DNA of 64,000 nucleotides from positions 24,204 to 88,203 of the forward strand of contig JABCZO010000015.1 of NCBI GenBank assembly GCA_013289615.1, read 5' to 3'. Both the position numbers and the translations under genes were made by a program. The number at the start of each line of letters is the position of its first letter. Position 1 is the first letter of the stretch. This DNA is from Gammaproteobacteria bacterium (GTDB taxonomy: Bacteria > Pseudomonadota > Gammaproteobacteria > Steroidobacterales > Steroidobacteraceae). Positions 54,882-64,000 of this stretch are shown piece after piece. The notes beneath the pieces were generated by a model. It did not search any database and was not told the origin of the DNA. It worked only from the letters and a program-made list of their open reading frames with translations.

Positions 54882-55982
54882 ATGTCGGGCAACACCATAG
54901 GCCGATTGTTCTCGGTGACCACCTTCGGCGAGAGCCACGGGCCGGCACTGGGCTGCATCGTCGACGGCTGTCCTCCGGGACTGGCGCTGGAAGCGGCCGA
55001 TCTGCAGCGTGACGTCGACCGGCGTCGCACCGGCACCTCGCAGTTCGTGAGCCAGCGGCGCGAAGCCGATGAGGTGCGGATACTCTCCGGCGTGTTCGAA
55101 GGGCGCACCACCGGCGCGCCGATCGGACTGCTGGTGGAAAACAGCGACGCCCGCTCGCGTGACTATGACCGCCTGCGAGATCGGTTTCGCCCCGGACACG
55201 CCGACTATACCTACCAGCATAAGTATGGACGGCGCGATCATCGCGGCGGCGGCCGTTCCTCGGCGCGCGAAACCGTGATGCGGGTGGCGGCCGGCGCGAT
55301 CGCGCGCAAATACCTGGCCGAACGCCTGGCGGTACGCATCTATGGCTACCTGAGCCAGATCGGCGCGCTGACACTGGCGCCGCGCGAGCCCAGTGCGGCC
55401 TATGACAACCCGTTCTTCTGTCCTGACCCGCAGCGATTACCCGAGCTCGAGCAGCTGATCTGGGACATACGGGCCGCCGGCGAGTCGATCGGGGCGCGCG
55501 TGACGGTGTGCGCGGAAGGGGTGCCGCCGGGCCTGGGCGAGCCGGTATTCGACAAGCTCGATGCCGATATTGCGGCCGCCATGATGGGTATCAACGCGGT
55601 CAAGGCGGTGGAGATCGGCGATGGCGTCGCGGTGGCAAGCCAGCGCGGCAGTGAGCATCGGGACGAGCTTACGCCAACCGGGTTTGTATCCAATCATGCC
55701 GGCGGCACGCTGGGCGGCATATCCTCCGGGCAGCCGATCGTGGTGCACCTGAGCCTGAAGCCGACCTCGAGCATCCAGGTGCCGGCCCGCACCATCGATG
55801 TCGCGGGTAATCCGGTCGAGGTCGTGACCACCGGACGCCACGATCCGTGTGTCGGGCTGCGCGCAACGCCGATCGCCGAGGCGATGCTGGCGATCGTGCT
55901 GATGGATCACTACCTGCGTCATCGGGCGCAGAATGCCGACGTCGTGTCGGCGACGCCGGATATCACCCGCGCAGGAGCCTAG
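54882..55982 (+). CDS. aroC: chorismate synthase
   Basis: 366-residue FMN-dependent enzyme that makes chorismate from EPSP, the last step of the shikimate pathway. Family signatures are [38 protein letters not shown] and the late GGISSGQPI and [10 protein letters not shown]. Length is typical. It follows prmB by 11 bases and precedes asd by seven, indicating one transcript. It needs reduced FMN, linking indirectly to the flavin genes elsewhere in the window. Confidence 0.98.
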   Translation: MSGNTIGRLFSVTTFGESHGPALGCIVDGCPPGLALEAADLQRDVDRRRTGTSQFVSQRREADEVRILSGVFEGRTTGAPIGLLVENSDARSRDYDRLRDRFRPGHADYTYQHKYGRRDHRGGGRSSARETVMRVAAGAIARKYLAERLAVRIYGYLSQIGALTLAPREPSAAYDNPFFCPDPQRLPELEQLIWDIRAAGESIGARVTVCAEGVPPGLGEPVFDKLDADIAAAMMGINAVKAVEIGDGVAVASQRGSEHRDELTPTGFVSNHAGGTLGGISSGQPIVVHLSLKPTSSIQVPARTIDVAGNPVEVVTTGRHDPCVGLRATPIAEAMLAIVLMDHYLRHRAQNADVVSATPDITRAGA

Positions 55983-55989
55983 TCAAGCG

Positions 55990-57015
55990 ATGAGCAAAGG
56001 TTTCAGGGTGGCGGTGGTCGGCGCGACCGGCCTGGTCGGCGAGACCATGATCAGCGTGCTCGAGGAGCGCAAATTTCCGGTGTCCGAGCTGTATGCGCTG
56101 GCGAGCAATCGATCGCTCGGCAAGAGTGTGCGCTTTGCCGGCAAGCAGCTGCCGGTCGAGGAACTGGCCAGCTTCGATTTCGCGCGCGCGGATATCGGGC
56201 TGTTTTCGGCAGGCAGCGCGATCTCGGCCGACTATGCGCCCAAGGCCGCGGCCGCCGGCTGCACGGTGATCGACAACACCTCGCAGTTTCGCTACCAGGA
56301 CGACATTCCGCTGGTGGTGCCGGAGGTCAATGCGCACGCGATCAGTCAGTATCGCACCCGTGGCATCATCGCCAATCCGAACTGCTCTACAATCCAGATG
56401 CTGGTCGCGCTGAAACCGATCTACGATGCGGTCGGGATCGAGCGCATCAATGTCGCCACCTATCAATCGGTATCGGGTGCCGGCCGGCAGGCAGTCGAGG
56501 AACTGGCGACGCAGAGCGCGGCGCTGCTCAGCGGCCGGCCGATCGATGCGCCGCGACTGATCGCCCGGCAGATCGCATTCAATTGCGTGCCGCAGATCGA
56601 CCGCTTCGAGGGCAACGGCTACACGAAGGAGGAGATGAAGATGTTCTGGGAAACCCAGAAGATCATGGAAGACCCCTCGATCCGGCTAAATGCCACGGCG
56701 GTGCGGGTGCCGGTGTTCTATGGCCATTCCGAGGCGGTTCATATCGAGACGCGGCGCAAGATCACGGCCGCGCAGGCGCGCTCACTGCTCGAGAAGGCGC
56801 CCGGCGTGGCCGTCATCGATGAGCACCAGCCCGGCGGCTACCCGACCGCGGTTACCGAAGCAGCGAACCACGACACGGTTTATGTTGGCCGTATTCGGGA
56901 AGATATGTCGCATGAGCGGGGACTTGACCTGTGGATTGTCGCGGACAACATCCGTAAGGGTGCTGCGACCAATAGCGTGCAGATCGCTGAGATTTTGGTT
57001 GGCGAGTATTTATAA
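55990..57015 (+). CDS. asd: aspartate-semialdehyde dehydrogenase
   Basis: 341-residue NADPH enzyme that reduces aspartyl phosphate, a branch point for lysine, threonine, methionine and cell-wall diaminopimelate. The NADP-binding GATGLVGETM is at the start, the catalytic cysteine is Cys132 in NPNCSTIQ, and the base lies in VPVFYGHSEAVHIE. The start MSKGFRV at 55990 is chosen; the upstream frame overlaps aroC. It is followed by the AT-rich fimV leader. Confidence 0.97.
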   Translation: MSKGFRVAVVGATGLVGETMISVLEERKFPVSELYALASNRSLGKSVRFAGKQLPVEELASFDFARADIGLFSAGSAISADYAPKAAAAGCTVIDNTSQFRYQDDIPLVVPEVNAHAISQYRTRGIIANPNCSTIQMLVALKPIYDAVGIERINVATYQSVSGAGRQAVEELATQSAALLSGRPIDAPRLIARQIAFNCVPQIDRFEGNGYTKEEMKMFWETQKIMEDPSIRLNATAVRVPVFYGHSEAVHIETRRKITAAQARSLLEKAPGVAVIDEHQPGGYPTAVTEAANHDTVYVGRIREDMSHERGLDLWIVADNIRKGAATNSVQIAEILVGEYL

Positions 57016-57041
57016 GCTATATTGCAACCCAAATAGGTGCG

Positions 57042-57056
57042 GGCCTAGGCTTTGCA
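57042..57056 (+). promoter_or_regulatory. candidate sigma-54 promoter upstream of fimV
   Basis: GG-N10-GC spacing with a full TTGCA -12 element (57052-57056) and GGC at -24. Only three of seven -24 positions fit consensus. The surrounding 96-base gap is AT-rich (TATATG, TATAAG nearby), so a sigma-70 promoter is equally possible. GGGAG five bases before the fimV ATG is the ribosome site. Confidence 0.28.
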
Positions 57057-57110
57057 TTAACTATATGTTTTATAAGGATTACTCAGCAACCAGGTTCGCT
57101 GGGAGACAAG

Positions 57111-60100
57111 ATGTTCAAGCGTAATTTTTGCCCGGCCTTGCTGCTGGCATTGCTGTGTCCGGTCGCCTCGCTTGCTTTAGGGCTCGGAGACATCCATCTC
57201 AAATCCTCCCTGAATGCGCCGCTGGATGCCGAAATCGACCTGGTCGGGGCCAGTGCCGAGGACCTCGCCGATCTGAAGGCGAGCGTCGCCGATCGCGACA
57301 CCTTCACGCGCAGCGGGCTGGATTACCCGAGCTTTCTGGGTACGTTGAGCTTCGTGCCCGAGAAGTCGGCCGATGGCCGCAACGTGCTGCATGTGCGCTC
57401 GGCCAATGCCGCGAACGAACCCTTTGCGACGCTGCTGGTGACGGTGGACTGGGCGCGCGGGCACGTGGTGCGCGAATACACGGTGCTGCTGGACCCGCCG
57501 GTGTTTGGCGCCGCCGGTCCGAGCCGCGCCGCTGTCGCCGCCCCCAGCGCCGGCAGCAGCGCGCGCAGCGGAAGCGTAGAGCGCCGCACCGCGGCGCCTG
57601 CGGCCAGCGCCGCCGCATCGGCCACGTCCGACAATCCGAGCGCGGGCGCGCCACTCTCCACTAGCCAAAGCGCATCGGCCGCCTCGGGCAGCGCGGCCGG
57701 CAGCGCGCGTATCGCCGGCAGCCGCTATACGGTACGGCGGGGCGATACGCTATCGGGGGTGGCATCGCAGGCCTATCCGGGCGGCGATCGCCATATGCGC
57801 GATCGCGGGCTGGTTGCGATCTATCGCGCCAATCCAAACGCCTTCCAGGGCAACATGAACCTGCTGCTGTCGGGCAGGCAGTTGGATCTGCCTGGCGACT
57901 CCGCACTCGATGCCATCAGTCCGGGGGAAGCCTCCAGCGAGGTCCGGCGCCAATACACCGCGTGGACAAGCGCTCACGGCGGCGGCACGTCCGGCGGCCA
58001 GCTGCACCTGGTGCCGCCGCAGGAGTCGGCGAAGATACCGGCCAGCGGCGCTGCCGCACCCGGCGCGGGCGCCGCGCCCGCTTCCACGCCTTCGACCAGT
58101 GCCTCCAGCGCTGCCACTGCTGCCGCTGCTGCCGCTGCGGCCAATACCGCGGCGCTGAATCAACGCGTGCAGCAGCTCGAGAGCCAGCTGGCCGAATCGC
58201 AGCGTCTGCTGCAGCTGCGTAACGCCGATCTGGCCGCGCTGCAGGCGCGGGCCGCGCAGAACGCCAGCAAAAACGCACCCGCCCCCTCAGCGCCCGCTCC
58301 CACTGCTCCCGCCCCGGCCCCGGCTGCAGCGCCGCCGGCGCCACCGCCCGCGCCGCCAAGCGCCGCCGTGACCGCCCCGGCGCTCACGCCGCCGGTGAGC
58401 AGCGCGCCGCCCGCGGCCGCGCCCAGCGAGAACATCACGCTGCCGACCGCAGTGCCGGAGGCCAAGCCGAAGAATGCACCGGCCGTGGTCAGCGGCGAAT
58501 CGGGTAATTCGTTGCTCGCTCTGATCGAGCAGTATTGGTACGTGCCCGCGGGCCTGATGGCCGTGCTGATCATCCTGGTGGTGCTGCGCTTCGTACGCGC
58601 CCGCCAGGAAGACGAATTCGATCGTTCGCTCGGACGATTGCAACCCTCGTTCGAAACTTCCGCCACCGACGCCGTGCGCGCCTCGGATACCGTGCCGGTG
58701 CGCACGCTGCCCGCGTCGCGCGCAGAGATGTCGTACAAGGTCGAGGAAACCGGCCCGCATGAGCTGCCGAGCTTTGCCAAGCCTGCCGATTCGAGCCTGA
58801 GTTCGGCCACCGGCCAGCACGTGGCCATCGATGACACGGTGACCGGCGAACGGCCGGTAGCCCTGGATCAGGGCGATCCGCTCGCGGAGGCGGACTTCCA
58901 CATGGCCTACGGCCTGTACGATCAGGCCGCCGACCTGGTGCAGATAGCGATCTCGCGCGAGCCGGGCCGGCGCGAGCTGAAACTGAAGCTGCTCGAGGTG
59001 TTCTTCGTCTGGGGCAACAAGGACCGCTTCCTGCAGACCGCGCGCGAACTGGCTGGCAGCCGTCCGCAGGCGCTGGCGGGCGAGTGGGAGAAGATGGTGA
59101 TCATGGGCCGGCAGATCGCGCCGGAGGATCCGTTGTTCGCCAATGCCGGTGCACTGACCGGGGCGGCCAGCGGCGGCGTGGATCTGAATCTCGAGGGCGG
59201 CCAGAACCGCGTCGATTTCGACCTGCTTGGAGAGCCCTCGGTCGGCGGCAGCGCGGAAACCGGCGCCGGCCTGGATCTGGACCTCGGGGCGGCGCTGGGC
59301 GACGGCGATACCACCGGCGAGGTCAACAAGGTCGGCGCGGACGGCGTCGACTTCGTGCTCGACGATCCGGAGCGCGGCAATGACGCCACCGGCTCGACGC
59401 GCGAAATGCCCAATGCGCCGACCCGTGAACTGCCTGTCGTGCCGGGAGCCGGCGTGGGCAAGGAATACACCGCGACCATGCGGGTAGGCGCTGCGTCCGG
59501 GGCAGAATCCGAGGCGCCGACCGTCGAGCAGGCGCAGCTGCGCGGCGGCGAGAATGCCACCATTCGCGAAAAGATCGATGCGGCCGCACGCAACGACGTG
59601 CCGAAGCCGGACCAGACCGCGGAGCTGGCGCTCGATGACCTGGGGCTCGACCTGGGCGCGCTGGAAGGGGTGCCCGACGAAACCGGCAACCTCAGCACCG
59701 TCGATGCGCCGACCATCCTGTCGAATCTGAACGAGGACACACGCGAGTTGCTGGCGCGTGCCCGGGCGGAAAGCGCCGCCAGCGATGCCACGCAACAGGC
59801 ACCGGCCGGCGATGGTCCGAGCGACAGCGGCACCTGGCTGTTCACCGATACCGATTTCGCGGCCGGCATGCCGGAGCTCAGCGACATCGAGCTGGACTCC
59901 TCGGCGGCCAATGCGCCTACCCAATTGGTGACGCAGATCTCCCCGCAGCCCCCGATCGACGTGGACACCGGTTCGACCACCGCCCAGCTGGCCGCTCTCG
60001 ACCCCGGCGAGCTCGACCTGGATCTGGGCAGTTTCGGCGAGGAATCGAGCGTCAACGGCATCGATCTGGATGTCGGTACGCCGTCGGTCAGCGAAGGCAC

Positions 60101-60320
60101 CTTCATTTCGACGCAGAAGATCGCCGCCGGGGAGATGGCGCTGCCCGAGCTCGAGCCAGCGACCATGAGCGAGGTCGGCACCAAGCTCGACCTGGCGCGC
60201 GCCTACATGGATATGGGCGATCCGGAGGGCGCGCGCAGCATCCTGGCGGAGGTGCTCAGCGAGGGTTCGGTGTCGCAAAAGCAGGAAGCGCGCCGGCTGA
60301 TGGATACGCTGCCGGGCTAG
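57111..60320 (+). CDS. fimV: FimV/HubP family polar landmark protein
   Basis: 1069-residue inner-membrane protein. A signal peptide (1-22) is followed by the FimV N-terminal domain (LGDIHLKSSLNAPLDAEIDL) and a periplasmic LysM peptidoglycan-binding domain (about 204-265, YTVRRGDTLSGVASQAYPGG). A Pro/Ala-rich region with a short coiled coil comes next. There is one transmembrane helix (about 475-497, VPAGLMAVLIILVVLRFVRA), then an acidic cytoplasmic part with LDLDLG-type repeats and TPR-like helices. It ends with the conserved FimV TPR domain (LARAYMDMGDPEGARSIL). FimV/HubP organise the pole for pili, flagella and chromosome partners. It lies between asd and truA as in Pseudomonas. Confidence 0.95.
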   Translation: MFKRNFCPALLLALLCPVASLALGLGDIHLKSSLNAPLDAEIDLVGASAEDLADLKASVADRDTFTRSGLDYPSFLGTLSFVPEKSADGRNVLHVRSANAANEPFATLLVTVDWARGHVVREYTVLLDPPVFGAAGPSRAAVAAPSAGSSARSGSVERRTAAPAASAAASATSDNPSAGAPLSTSQSASAASGSAAGSARIAGSRYTVRRGDTLSGVASQAYPGGDRHMRDRGLVAIYRANPNAFQGNMNLLLSGRQLDLPGDSALDAISPGEASSEVRRQYTAWTSAHGGGTSGGQLHLVPPQESAKIPASGAAAPGAGAAPASTPSTSASSAATAAAAAAAANTAALNQRVQQLESQLAESQRLLQLRNADLAALQARAAQNASKNAPAPSAPAPTAPAPAPAAAPPAPPPAPPSAAVTAPALTPPVSSAPPAAAPSENITLPTAVPEAKPKNAPAVVSGESGNSLLALIEQYWYVPAGLMAVLIILVVLRFVRARQEDEFDRSLGRLQPSFETSATDAVRASDTVPVRTLPASRAEMSYKVEETGPHELPSFAKPADSSLSSATGQHVAIDDTVTGERPVALDQGDPLAEADFHMAYGLYDQAADLVQIAISREPGRRELKLKLLEVFFVWGNKDRFLQTARELAGSRPQALAGEWEKMVIMGRQIAPEDPLFANAGALTGAASGGVDLNLEGGQNRVDFDLLGEPSVGGSAETGAGLDLDLGAALGDGDTTGEVNKVGADGVDFVLDDPERGNDATGSTREMPNAPTRELPVVPGAGVGKEYTATMRVGAASGAESEAPTVEQAQLRGGENATIREKIDAAARNDVPKPDQTAELALDDLGLDLGALEGVPDETGNLSTVDAPTILSNLNEDTRELLARARAESAASDATQQAPAGDGPSDSGTWLFTDTDFAAGMPELSDIELDSSAANAPTQLVTQISPQPPIDVDTGSTTAQLAALDPGELDLDLGSFGEESSVNGIDLDVGTPSVSEGTFISTQKIAAGEMALPELEPATMSEVGTKLDLARAYMDMGDPEGARSILAEVLSEGSVSQKQEARRLMDTLPG

Positions 60321-60344
60321 GCTTCGGAAGCGGCAGCGCGACCC

Positions 60345-61145
60345 ATGCGCCGCCGCCTGGCAGTCGGCATCGAATATGACGGCAGCGCGTACTGCGGCTG
60401 GCAACAGCAGCCTGACGCGGCCAGCGTGCAGGCGGCGCTCGAACGGGCGCTGAGCCGAGTGGCCGACGAACCCATCGGCGTGATCTGCGCCGGGCGCACC
60501 GACGCCGGCGTGCACGCGCGAGCGCAGGTGGCGCATTTCGACACCGGCGCGCAACGCAGCCCGCGCGCCTGGCTGCTCGGCGCCAACAGCTACCTGCCGC
60601 GCGATATCAGCCTGCACTGGGCGCAGCCGGTAGCCGACGACTTCCACGCCCGCTTCAATGCGCTCGCACGCAGCTACCGTTATCTGATCCTCAACCGCGT
60701 CACGCGTTCGGCGCTGGCGCACGGGCGCGCCCTGGTGGTGCACCAGCCGCTCGACGTCGAGGCGATGCAGGCCGGAGCACAGTGGCTGATCGGCGAGCAC
60801 GACTTCAGCGCGTTTCGCTCCTCGGAGTGCCAGGCGCGCTCGCCGGTGCGGCAATTGCGCGCGTTGCGCGTGGCCCGCAGCGGTGACTGGATCGCCATCG
60901 ACGCGACCGCCAATGCGTTCCTGCATCACATGGTGCGAAATATCGTCGGCCTGCTGCTGGCGATCGGGCAGCGGCGGGCCGCCCCCGGGCGCGCGCGCGA
61001 GCAGCTCGAGTCGTGTGCCCGCAGTAGCGGCGAGGCGACCGCGGCCGCCCACGGACTGTACCTGTGGCGGGTCGAGTACGCGGCGCAGTTCGGCCTCCCG
61101 GCGGATTCGGCTATGATCGGGCCCTCGATTCTTGGCTGGCCGTAG
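60345..61145 (+). CDS. truA: tRNA pseudouridine(38-40) synthase
   Basis: 266-residue enzyme that isomerises uridines 38-40 in the anticodon arm. The catalytic aspartate is Asp53 in GRTDAGVHA. Other family motifs are [30 protein letters not shown] and [11 protein letters not shown]. It starts 24 bases after fimV. Relatives often have trpF between truA and accD; here accD follows directly. Confidence 0.97.
   Translation: MRRRLAVGIEYDGSAYCGWQQQPDAASVQAALERALSRVADEPIGVICAGRTDAGVHARAQVAHFDTGAQRSPRAWLLGANSYLPRDISLHWAQPVADDFHARFNALARSYRYLILNRVTRSALAHGRALVVHQPLDVEAMQAGAQWLIGEHDFSAFRSSECQARSPVRQLRALRVARSGDWIAIDATANAFLHHMVRNIVGLLLAIGQRRAAPGRAREQLESCARSSGEATAAAHGLYLWRVEYAAQFGLPADSAMIGPSILGWP
61112..61117 (+). 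promoter_or_regulatory. possible -10 box (TATGAT) for accD-folC
   Basis: TATGAT falls near the end of truA, 53 bases before the accD ATG. TTCGGC at 61089-61094 is a weak -35 with 17-base spacing. Tentative. Confidence 0.3.
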
Positions 61146-61170
61146 CGCTCAGCCGCAAGGATTCGCCGCG

Positions 61171-62037
61171 ATGTCCTGGTTCGAAAAGATCGTGCCTTCG
61201 CGCATCAAGACCGAACGGCGCTCGCGTTCGGTGCCGGAAGGGCTGTGGATCAAGTGCCCGGCCTGCGATGCGGTGCTGTATCGCGCCGAGCTGGAGCGCA
61301 ATCTCAACGTCTGCCCCAAATGCAGCCACCACATGCGCATTGGCGCGCGTGAGCGGCTGCGCGCATTGCTCGATCCGGAGCCGATCAGCGAGATCGGCGG
61401 CAGCGTGATGCCGGATGACCCGCTAAAGTTCAAGGATAGCCGGCGCTATCGCGACCGGCTGGCTCAGGCGCAGAAGACCACGCGCGAAAACGATGCGCTG
61501 GTGGCGCTCGCCGGCCAGTTGCACGGCGAGCCGGTGGTGGCCTGCGCATTCGAATTTCAATTCCTCGGCGGCTCGATGGGCTCGGTGGTCGGCGAGCGCT
61601 TCAAGCGCTCGGTGGACTTCTGCATCGAAGAGCACTGCGGGCTGGTGTGCTTTACCGCCACCGGCGGCGCGCGCATGCAGGAGGCGCTGCTGTCGCTGAT
61701 GCAGATGGCGAAGACCAGCGCGGCGCTGGCGCGGCTGGCGCGCGAGCGGCTGCCGTTCATCTCGGTGATGACCGATCCGACCACCGGCGGTGTGTCGGCA
61801 AGCCTGGCGATGCTGGGCGATCTGAACCTGGCCGAGCCGCGCGCGCTGATCGGATTTGCCGGCCCGCGTGTGATCCAGCAGACCGTGCGCGAGACGCTGC
61901 CGGAGGGCTTCCAGCGCAGCGAGTTCCTGCTCGAGCACGGCGGCCTCGATTTGATCGTCGATCGGCGCGACATGCGCGATCGGCTGTCACAACTGCTGCG
62001 CCTGCTGCAAAAACGACCGCCGCTGCCCGCCGCTTGA
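61171..62037 (+). CDS. accD: acetyl-CoA carboxylase carboxyltransferase subunit beta
   Basis: 288-residue subunit that with AccA transfers carboxyl from biotin to acetyl-CoA, first step of fatty-acid synthesis. The zinc finger Cys29, Cys32, Cys48, Cys51 binds DNA/RNA and the enzyme's mRNA in E. coli. The crotonase-like core contains [14 protein letters not shown] and [17 protein letters not shown]. The start MSWFEKI (61171) is the family start, with GCCGCAAGGA upstream; the frame extends into truA but is not conserved. The stop overlaps folC. Confidence 0.97.
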   Translation: MSWFEKIVPSRIKTERRSRSVPEGLWIKCPACDAVLYRAELERNLNVCPKCSHHMRIGARERLRALLDPEPISEIGGSVMPDDPLKFKDSRRYRDRLAQAQKTTRENDALVALAGQLHGEPVVACAFEFQFLGGSMGSVVGERFKRSVDFCIEEHCGLVCFTATGGARMQEALLSLMQMAKTSAALARLARERLPFISVMTDPTTGGVSASLAMLGDLNLAEPRALIGFAGPRVIQQTVRETLPEGFQRSEFLLEHGGLDLIVDRRDMRDRLSQLLRLLQKRPPLPAA

Positions 62038-63311
62038 GCAGGACGCTCGAGCAATGGCTGGCTTACCAGCAGGGCACGCATAACCTGAGCATCGACCTGT
62101 CGCTCGAGCGCGTGCGCGAGGTCGCCGCGCGGCTCGGCCTGCTCGACAGGCGCTGTCCGGCGGTGATCGTGGCCGGCACCAACGGCAAGGGCTCGACTGC
62201 GACCACACTTGCTGCGCTGCTTCAAGCCTGCGGCCAGAGCGTCGGCCTGTTCACCTCACCACACCTGGTGCGCTACAACGAGCGGGTGCAGATCGACGGC
62301 GCGCAGGTCAGCGATGCGGCGCTGGTGGCAGCCTTCGAGCGCATCGAGGCGGCGCGCGCCGCCGTAACGCTGACATTTTTCGAATACAACGCGCTGGCCG
62401 CGCTGGATGTGTTCCGCCAGGCGGCGGTCGGTGTCATGGTGCTCGAAGTCGGCCTCGGTGGCAGGCTCGATGCGGCCAACATCATCGACGCCGATGTTGC
62501 GGTCGTCTGCTCGATCGGCCTTGATCACCGTGAATGGCTGGGGGAGACGCTGGAACAGATCGGCGCCGAGAAGGCGGGCATCTTTCGCCGCAGTCAGAAC
62601 GTGGTGCTCGGCAGCGAGGCGATGCCCGATAGCGTGTGGCGCGCGGCGCGCGAGCTCGATTGCCGGGTGTGGACCGCGCGGCGCGAGTTCGGCTGGCGCG
62701 TTCACGGCGACGGCGCTGCGGGACAGAACTGGGACTATCGGGGCGCCGGCTGCACGCTGGAAGGCTTGCCGCCACCGGCGCTGGCCGGAGCGGTGCAATA
62801 TCGAAACGCGGCCAGCGCGCTCACCGTGCTGCAGCTGCTGGCGCTTCCCGCGGCCTGCGATCGCAGCGCGGTCGCGCGCGGTCTGCGTGGCACCGTGCTG
62901 CCGGGCCGCTTTCAGATCGTTGCAGGCGAGGTCGAGTGGATCCTGGATGTGGCGCACAACGAGCCGGCAGCGAGTGTACTGGCTGGCGCACTGGCTGCCC
63001 GGCCCTGCGAGGGCCGCAGCTACGCCGTAGTCGGCATGCTGGCCGACAAGGACGTGGCGGCGATCGGGCGCGTACTCGATCCGCTGATCGACCACTGGCT
63101 GCTGGCCGGCATCGATGACGAGCCACGCGGCCTGGATGCGGGCGCATTGCAGGCGCGGCTGCCGCCACTACGCGGTGCGATCGAACGGTCCACTACCGTG
63201 GCCGCGGCCTGTGCACGAGCGCGTGGAGTGGCACGGCCGCGCGATCGCGTCATCGTGTTCGGTTCGTTTCACGTGGTCGGGCCGGCACTCGTGTGGCTTG
63301 GGCTATACTGA
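62034..63311 (+). CDS. folC: bifunctional folylpolyglutamate / dihydrofolate synthase
   Basis: 425-residue Mur-ligase-family enzyme that joins glutamate to dihydropteroate and to folates. The P-loop is GTNGKGST (48-55), and the [15 protein letters not shown] and [10 protein letters not shown] motifs belong to the ATP and glutamate domains. The start is a TTG ([13 protein letters not shown]) overlapping the accD stop by four bases (TTGA). No later start retains the conserved N-terminus. It works downstream of FolE2, encoded elsewhere in the window. Confidence 0.95.
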   Translation: MSRTLEQWLAYQQGTHNLSIDLSLERVREVAARLGLLDRRCPAVIVAGTNGKGSTATTLAALLQACGQSVGLFTSPHLVRYNERVQIDGAQVSDAALVAAFERIEAARAAVTLTFFEYNALAALDVFRQAAVGVMVLEVGLGGRLDAANIIDADVAVVCSIGLDHREWLGETLEQIGAEKAGIFRRSQNVVLGSEAMPDSVWRAARELDCRVWTARREFGWRVHGDGAAGQNWDYRGAGCTLEGLPPPALAGAVQYRNAASALTVLQLLALPAACDRSAVARGLRGTVLPGRFQIVAGEVEWILDVAHNEPAASVLAGALAARPCEGRSYAVVGMLADKDVAAIGRVLDPLIDHWLLAGIDDEPRGLDAGALQARLPPLRGAIERSTTVAAACARARGVARPRDRVIVFGSFHVVGPALVWLGLY

Positions 63312-63323
63312 GGGTCGACAGGT

Positions 63324-64000
63324 ATGGAAACGCGCTTAAAAAAGCGACTGACCGGCGCGGCCATACTGGTGGCGCTGGTCGTGATGCTGGTGCCGGAGAT
63401 GTTTCACGGGCAACGCGCCGACGTCGCGACCAGTGCCGGCAGCAGCGGTGAGGGACCGCCGGTACGCTCCTACACCATCGATCTGTCGGATCTGTCGAGC
63501 AGCCCGGCACGTAGCGCGCCGCTGCAGTCGACCCCGGTGAATGCCGCCAGTCCGGGCAGCGACAATAAGCCACCGAGCCCGCCGCAGGCCCAGCCAACGA
63601 GTGTGCCCAGCGCGGCGCCGGCCGCAGATGCGGCCGGCGCCGCGCACACTGCGGCCTCGGCAGCACCGACGGCGGCACCGACGGCGGCACCGATAGCGAC
63701 GACTGCGACTGCGGCGTCCCGGGCGCAGCCGCCATCGGTCAGTGCCGGTGCACGCCAGACACCGGCTGGCACGCGCAACGCCGGCGGCGGCTGGGCGGTG
63801 CAGCTCGGGCTGTTCGCCAAGCGCGAAAACGCCGAACGGCTGGTGCATTCCGCCCAAGCCAAGGGCTTTGCCGTCAGCGTGTCCAGTGCCGATGCCAAGG
63901 GATTGTATCGCGTGTATGCCGGCGGCATGGCGGACCGCTCGGCAGCAGAAGCCCTTTCGCAGCGCCTCAAGGATCAGGGACTGCCCGCCGCCGTAATGGC
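63324..64000 (+). CDS. dedD: SPOR-domain protein, DedD-like (3'-truncated by window)
   Basis: At least 225 residues are visible before the window ends. A basic N-terminus and one transmembrane helix (about 11-30, GAAILVALVVMLVPEMF) are followed by a long Ala/Pro/Ser/Thr-rich periplasmic linker. A SPOR domain begins near residue 152 (GGGWAVQLGLFAKRENAERL) and is cut at the border. SPOR domains bind denuded septal peptidoglycan; DedD takes part in cell division. The ATG is 12 bases after folC, the standard folC-dedD order. Confidence 0.9.
   Translation, partial: METRLKKRLTGAAILVALVVMLVPEMFHGQRADVATSAGSSGEGPPVRSYTIDLSDLSSSPARSAPLQSTPVNAASPGSDNKPPSPPQAQPTSVPSAAPAADAAGAAHTAASAAPTAAPTAAPIATTATAASRAQPPSVSAGARQTPAGTRNAGGGWAVQLGLFAKRENAERLVHSAQAKGFAVSVSSADAKGLYRVYAGGMADRSAAEALSQRLKDQGLPAAVM

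Overview
The window is a 64 kb piece of a high-GC chromosome, about two-thirds G+C by eye. Nearly every gene is single-copy and housekeeping. I infer a gammaproteobacterium of the Xanthomonadales / Nevskiales / Steroidobacterales type. The reasons are asd-fimV-truA synteny, a FimX-type degenerate GGDEF/EAL protein, EF-P with both beta-lysylation enzymes (EpmA, EpmB), large single-chain PurL, a folC-dedD junction, type IB GTP cyclohydrolase (FolE2), and glyA-nrdR-ribD-ribE...ribH-nusB-thiL order. I see no rRNA, tRNA, CRISPR array, phage or insertion sequence.

Layout. 1-2.5 kb: 3' end of an RND pump and its membrane-fusion partner. 2.5-8.1 kb: orphan T6SS-type FHA gene (tagH), a DUF1820 gene coupled to purL. 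8.1-11.8 kb: DUF4145-like protein, ettA, histone-deacetylase-family hydrolase. 11.8-22 kb: glyA-nrdR-ribD-ribE, then a 2.8 kb stretch of small orphan genes with a candidate structured RNA and a VIT-family transporter, then the rest of the flavin cluster (ribB with a dead GTP cyclohydrolase II-like half, ribH, nusB, thiL). 22-24.7 kb: a soluble Ser/Thr kinase fused to a cyclic-nucleotide-binding domain, facing a YXWGXW envelope protein. 24.8-29.7 kb: xseB-ispA-dxs-folE2-BI-1 on the minus strand. 29.8-32.2 kb: rubrerythrin / CCG Fe-S protein / DUF3501 cassette. 32.2-37.4 kb: parE-parC and a methyltransferase. 37.4-42 kb: two related lipoproteins built of tandem repeats plus a YVTN beta-propeller. 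42.2-50.9 kb: minus-strand run epmB-fimX-oppA-oppB-oppC-oppD-oppF. 50.9-54 kb: efp, then epmA-psd-SCO in the opposite direction. 54-64 kb: prmB-aroC-asd, fimV, truA-accD-folC-dedD (cut by the window end).

Functional links. Flavin synthesis (RibD, RibE, RibB, RibH), isoprenoid precursors (Dxs, IspA) and folate (FolE2, FolC) are well represented. EF-P and its modification enzymes sit within 2.7 kb. Two twitching/polarity proteins, FimX and FimV, lie 8 kb apart. The most unusual items are the candidate small RNA at 16538-16637, the c-di-GMP-receptor-type gene translationally coupled to a peptide transporter operon, the kinase-cNMP fusion, and the twin repeat lipoproteins.
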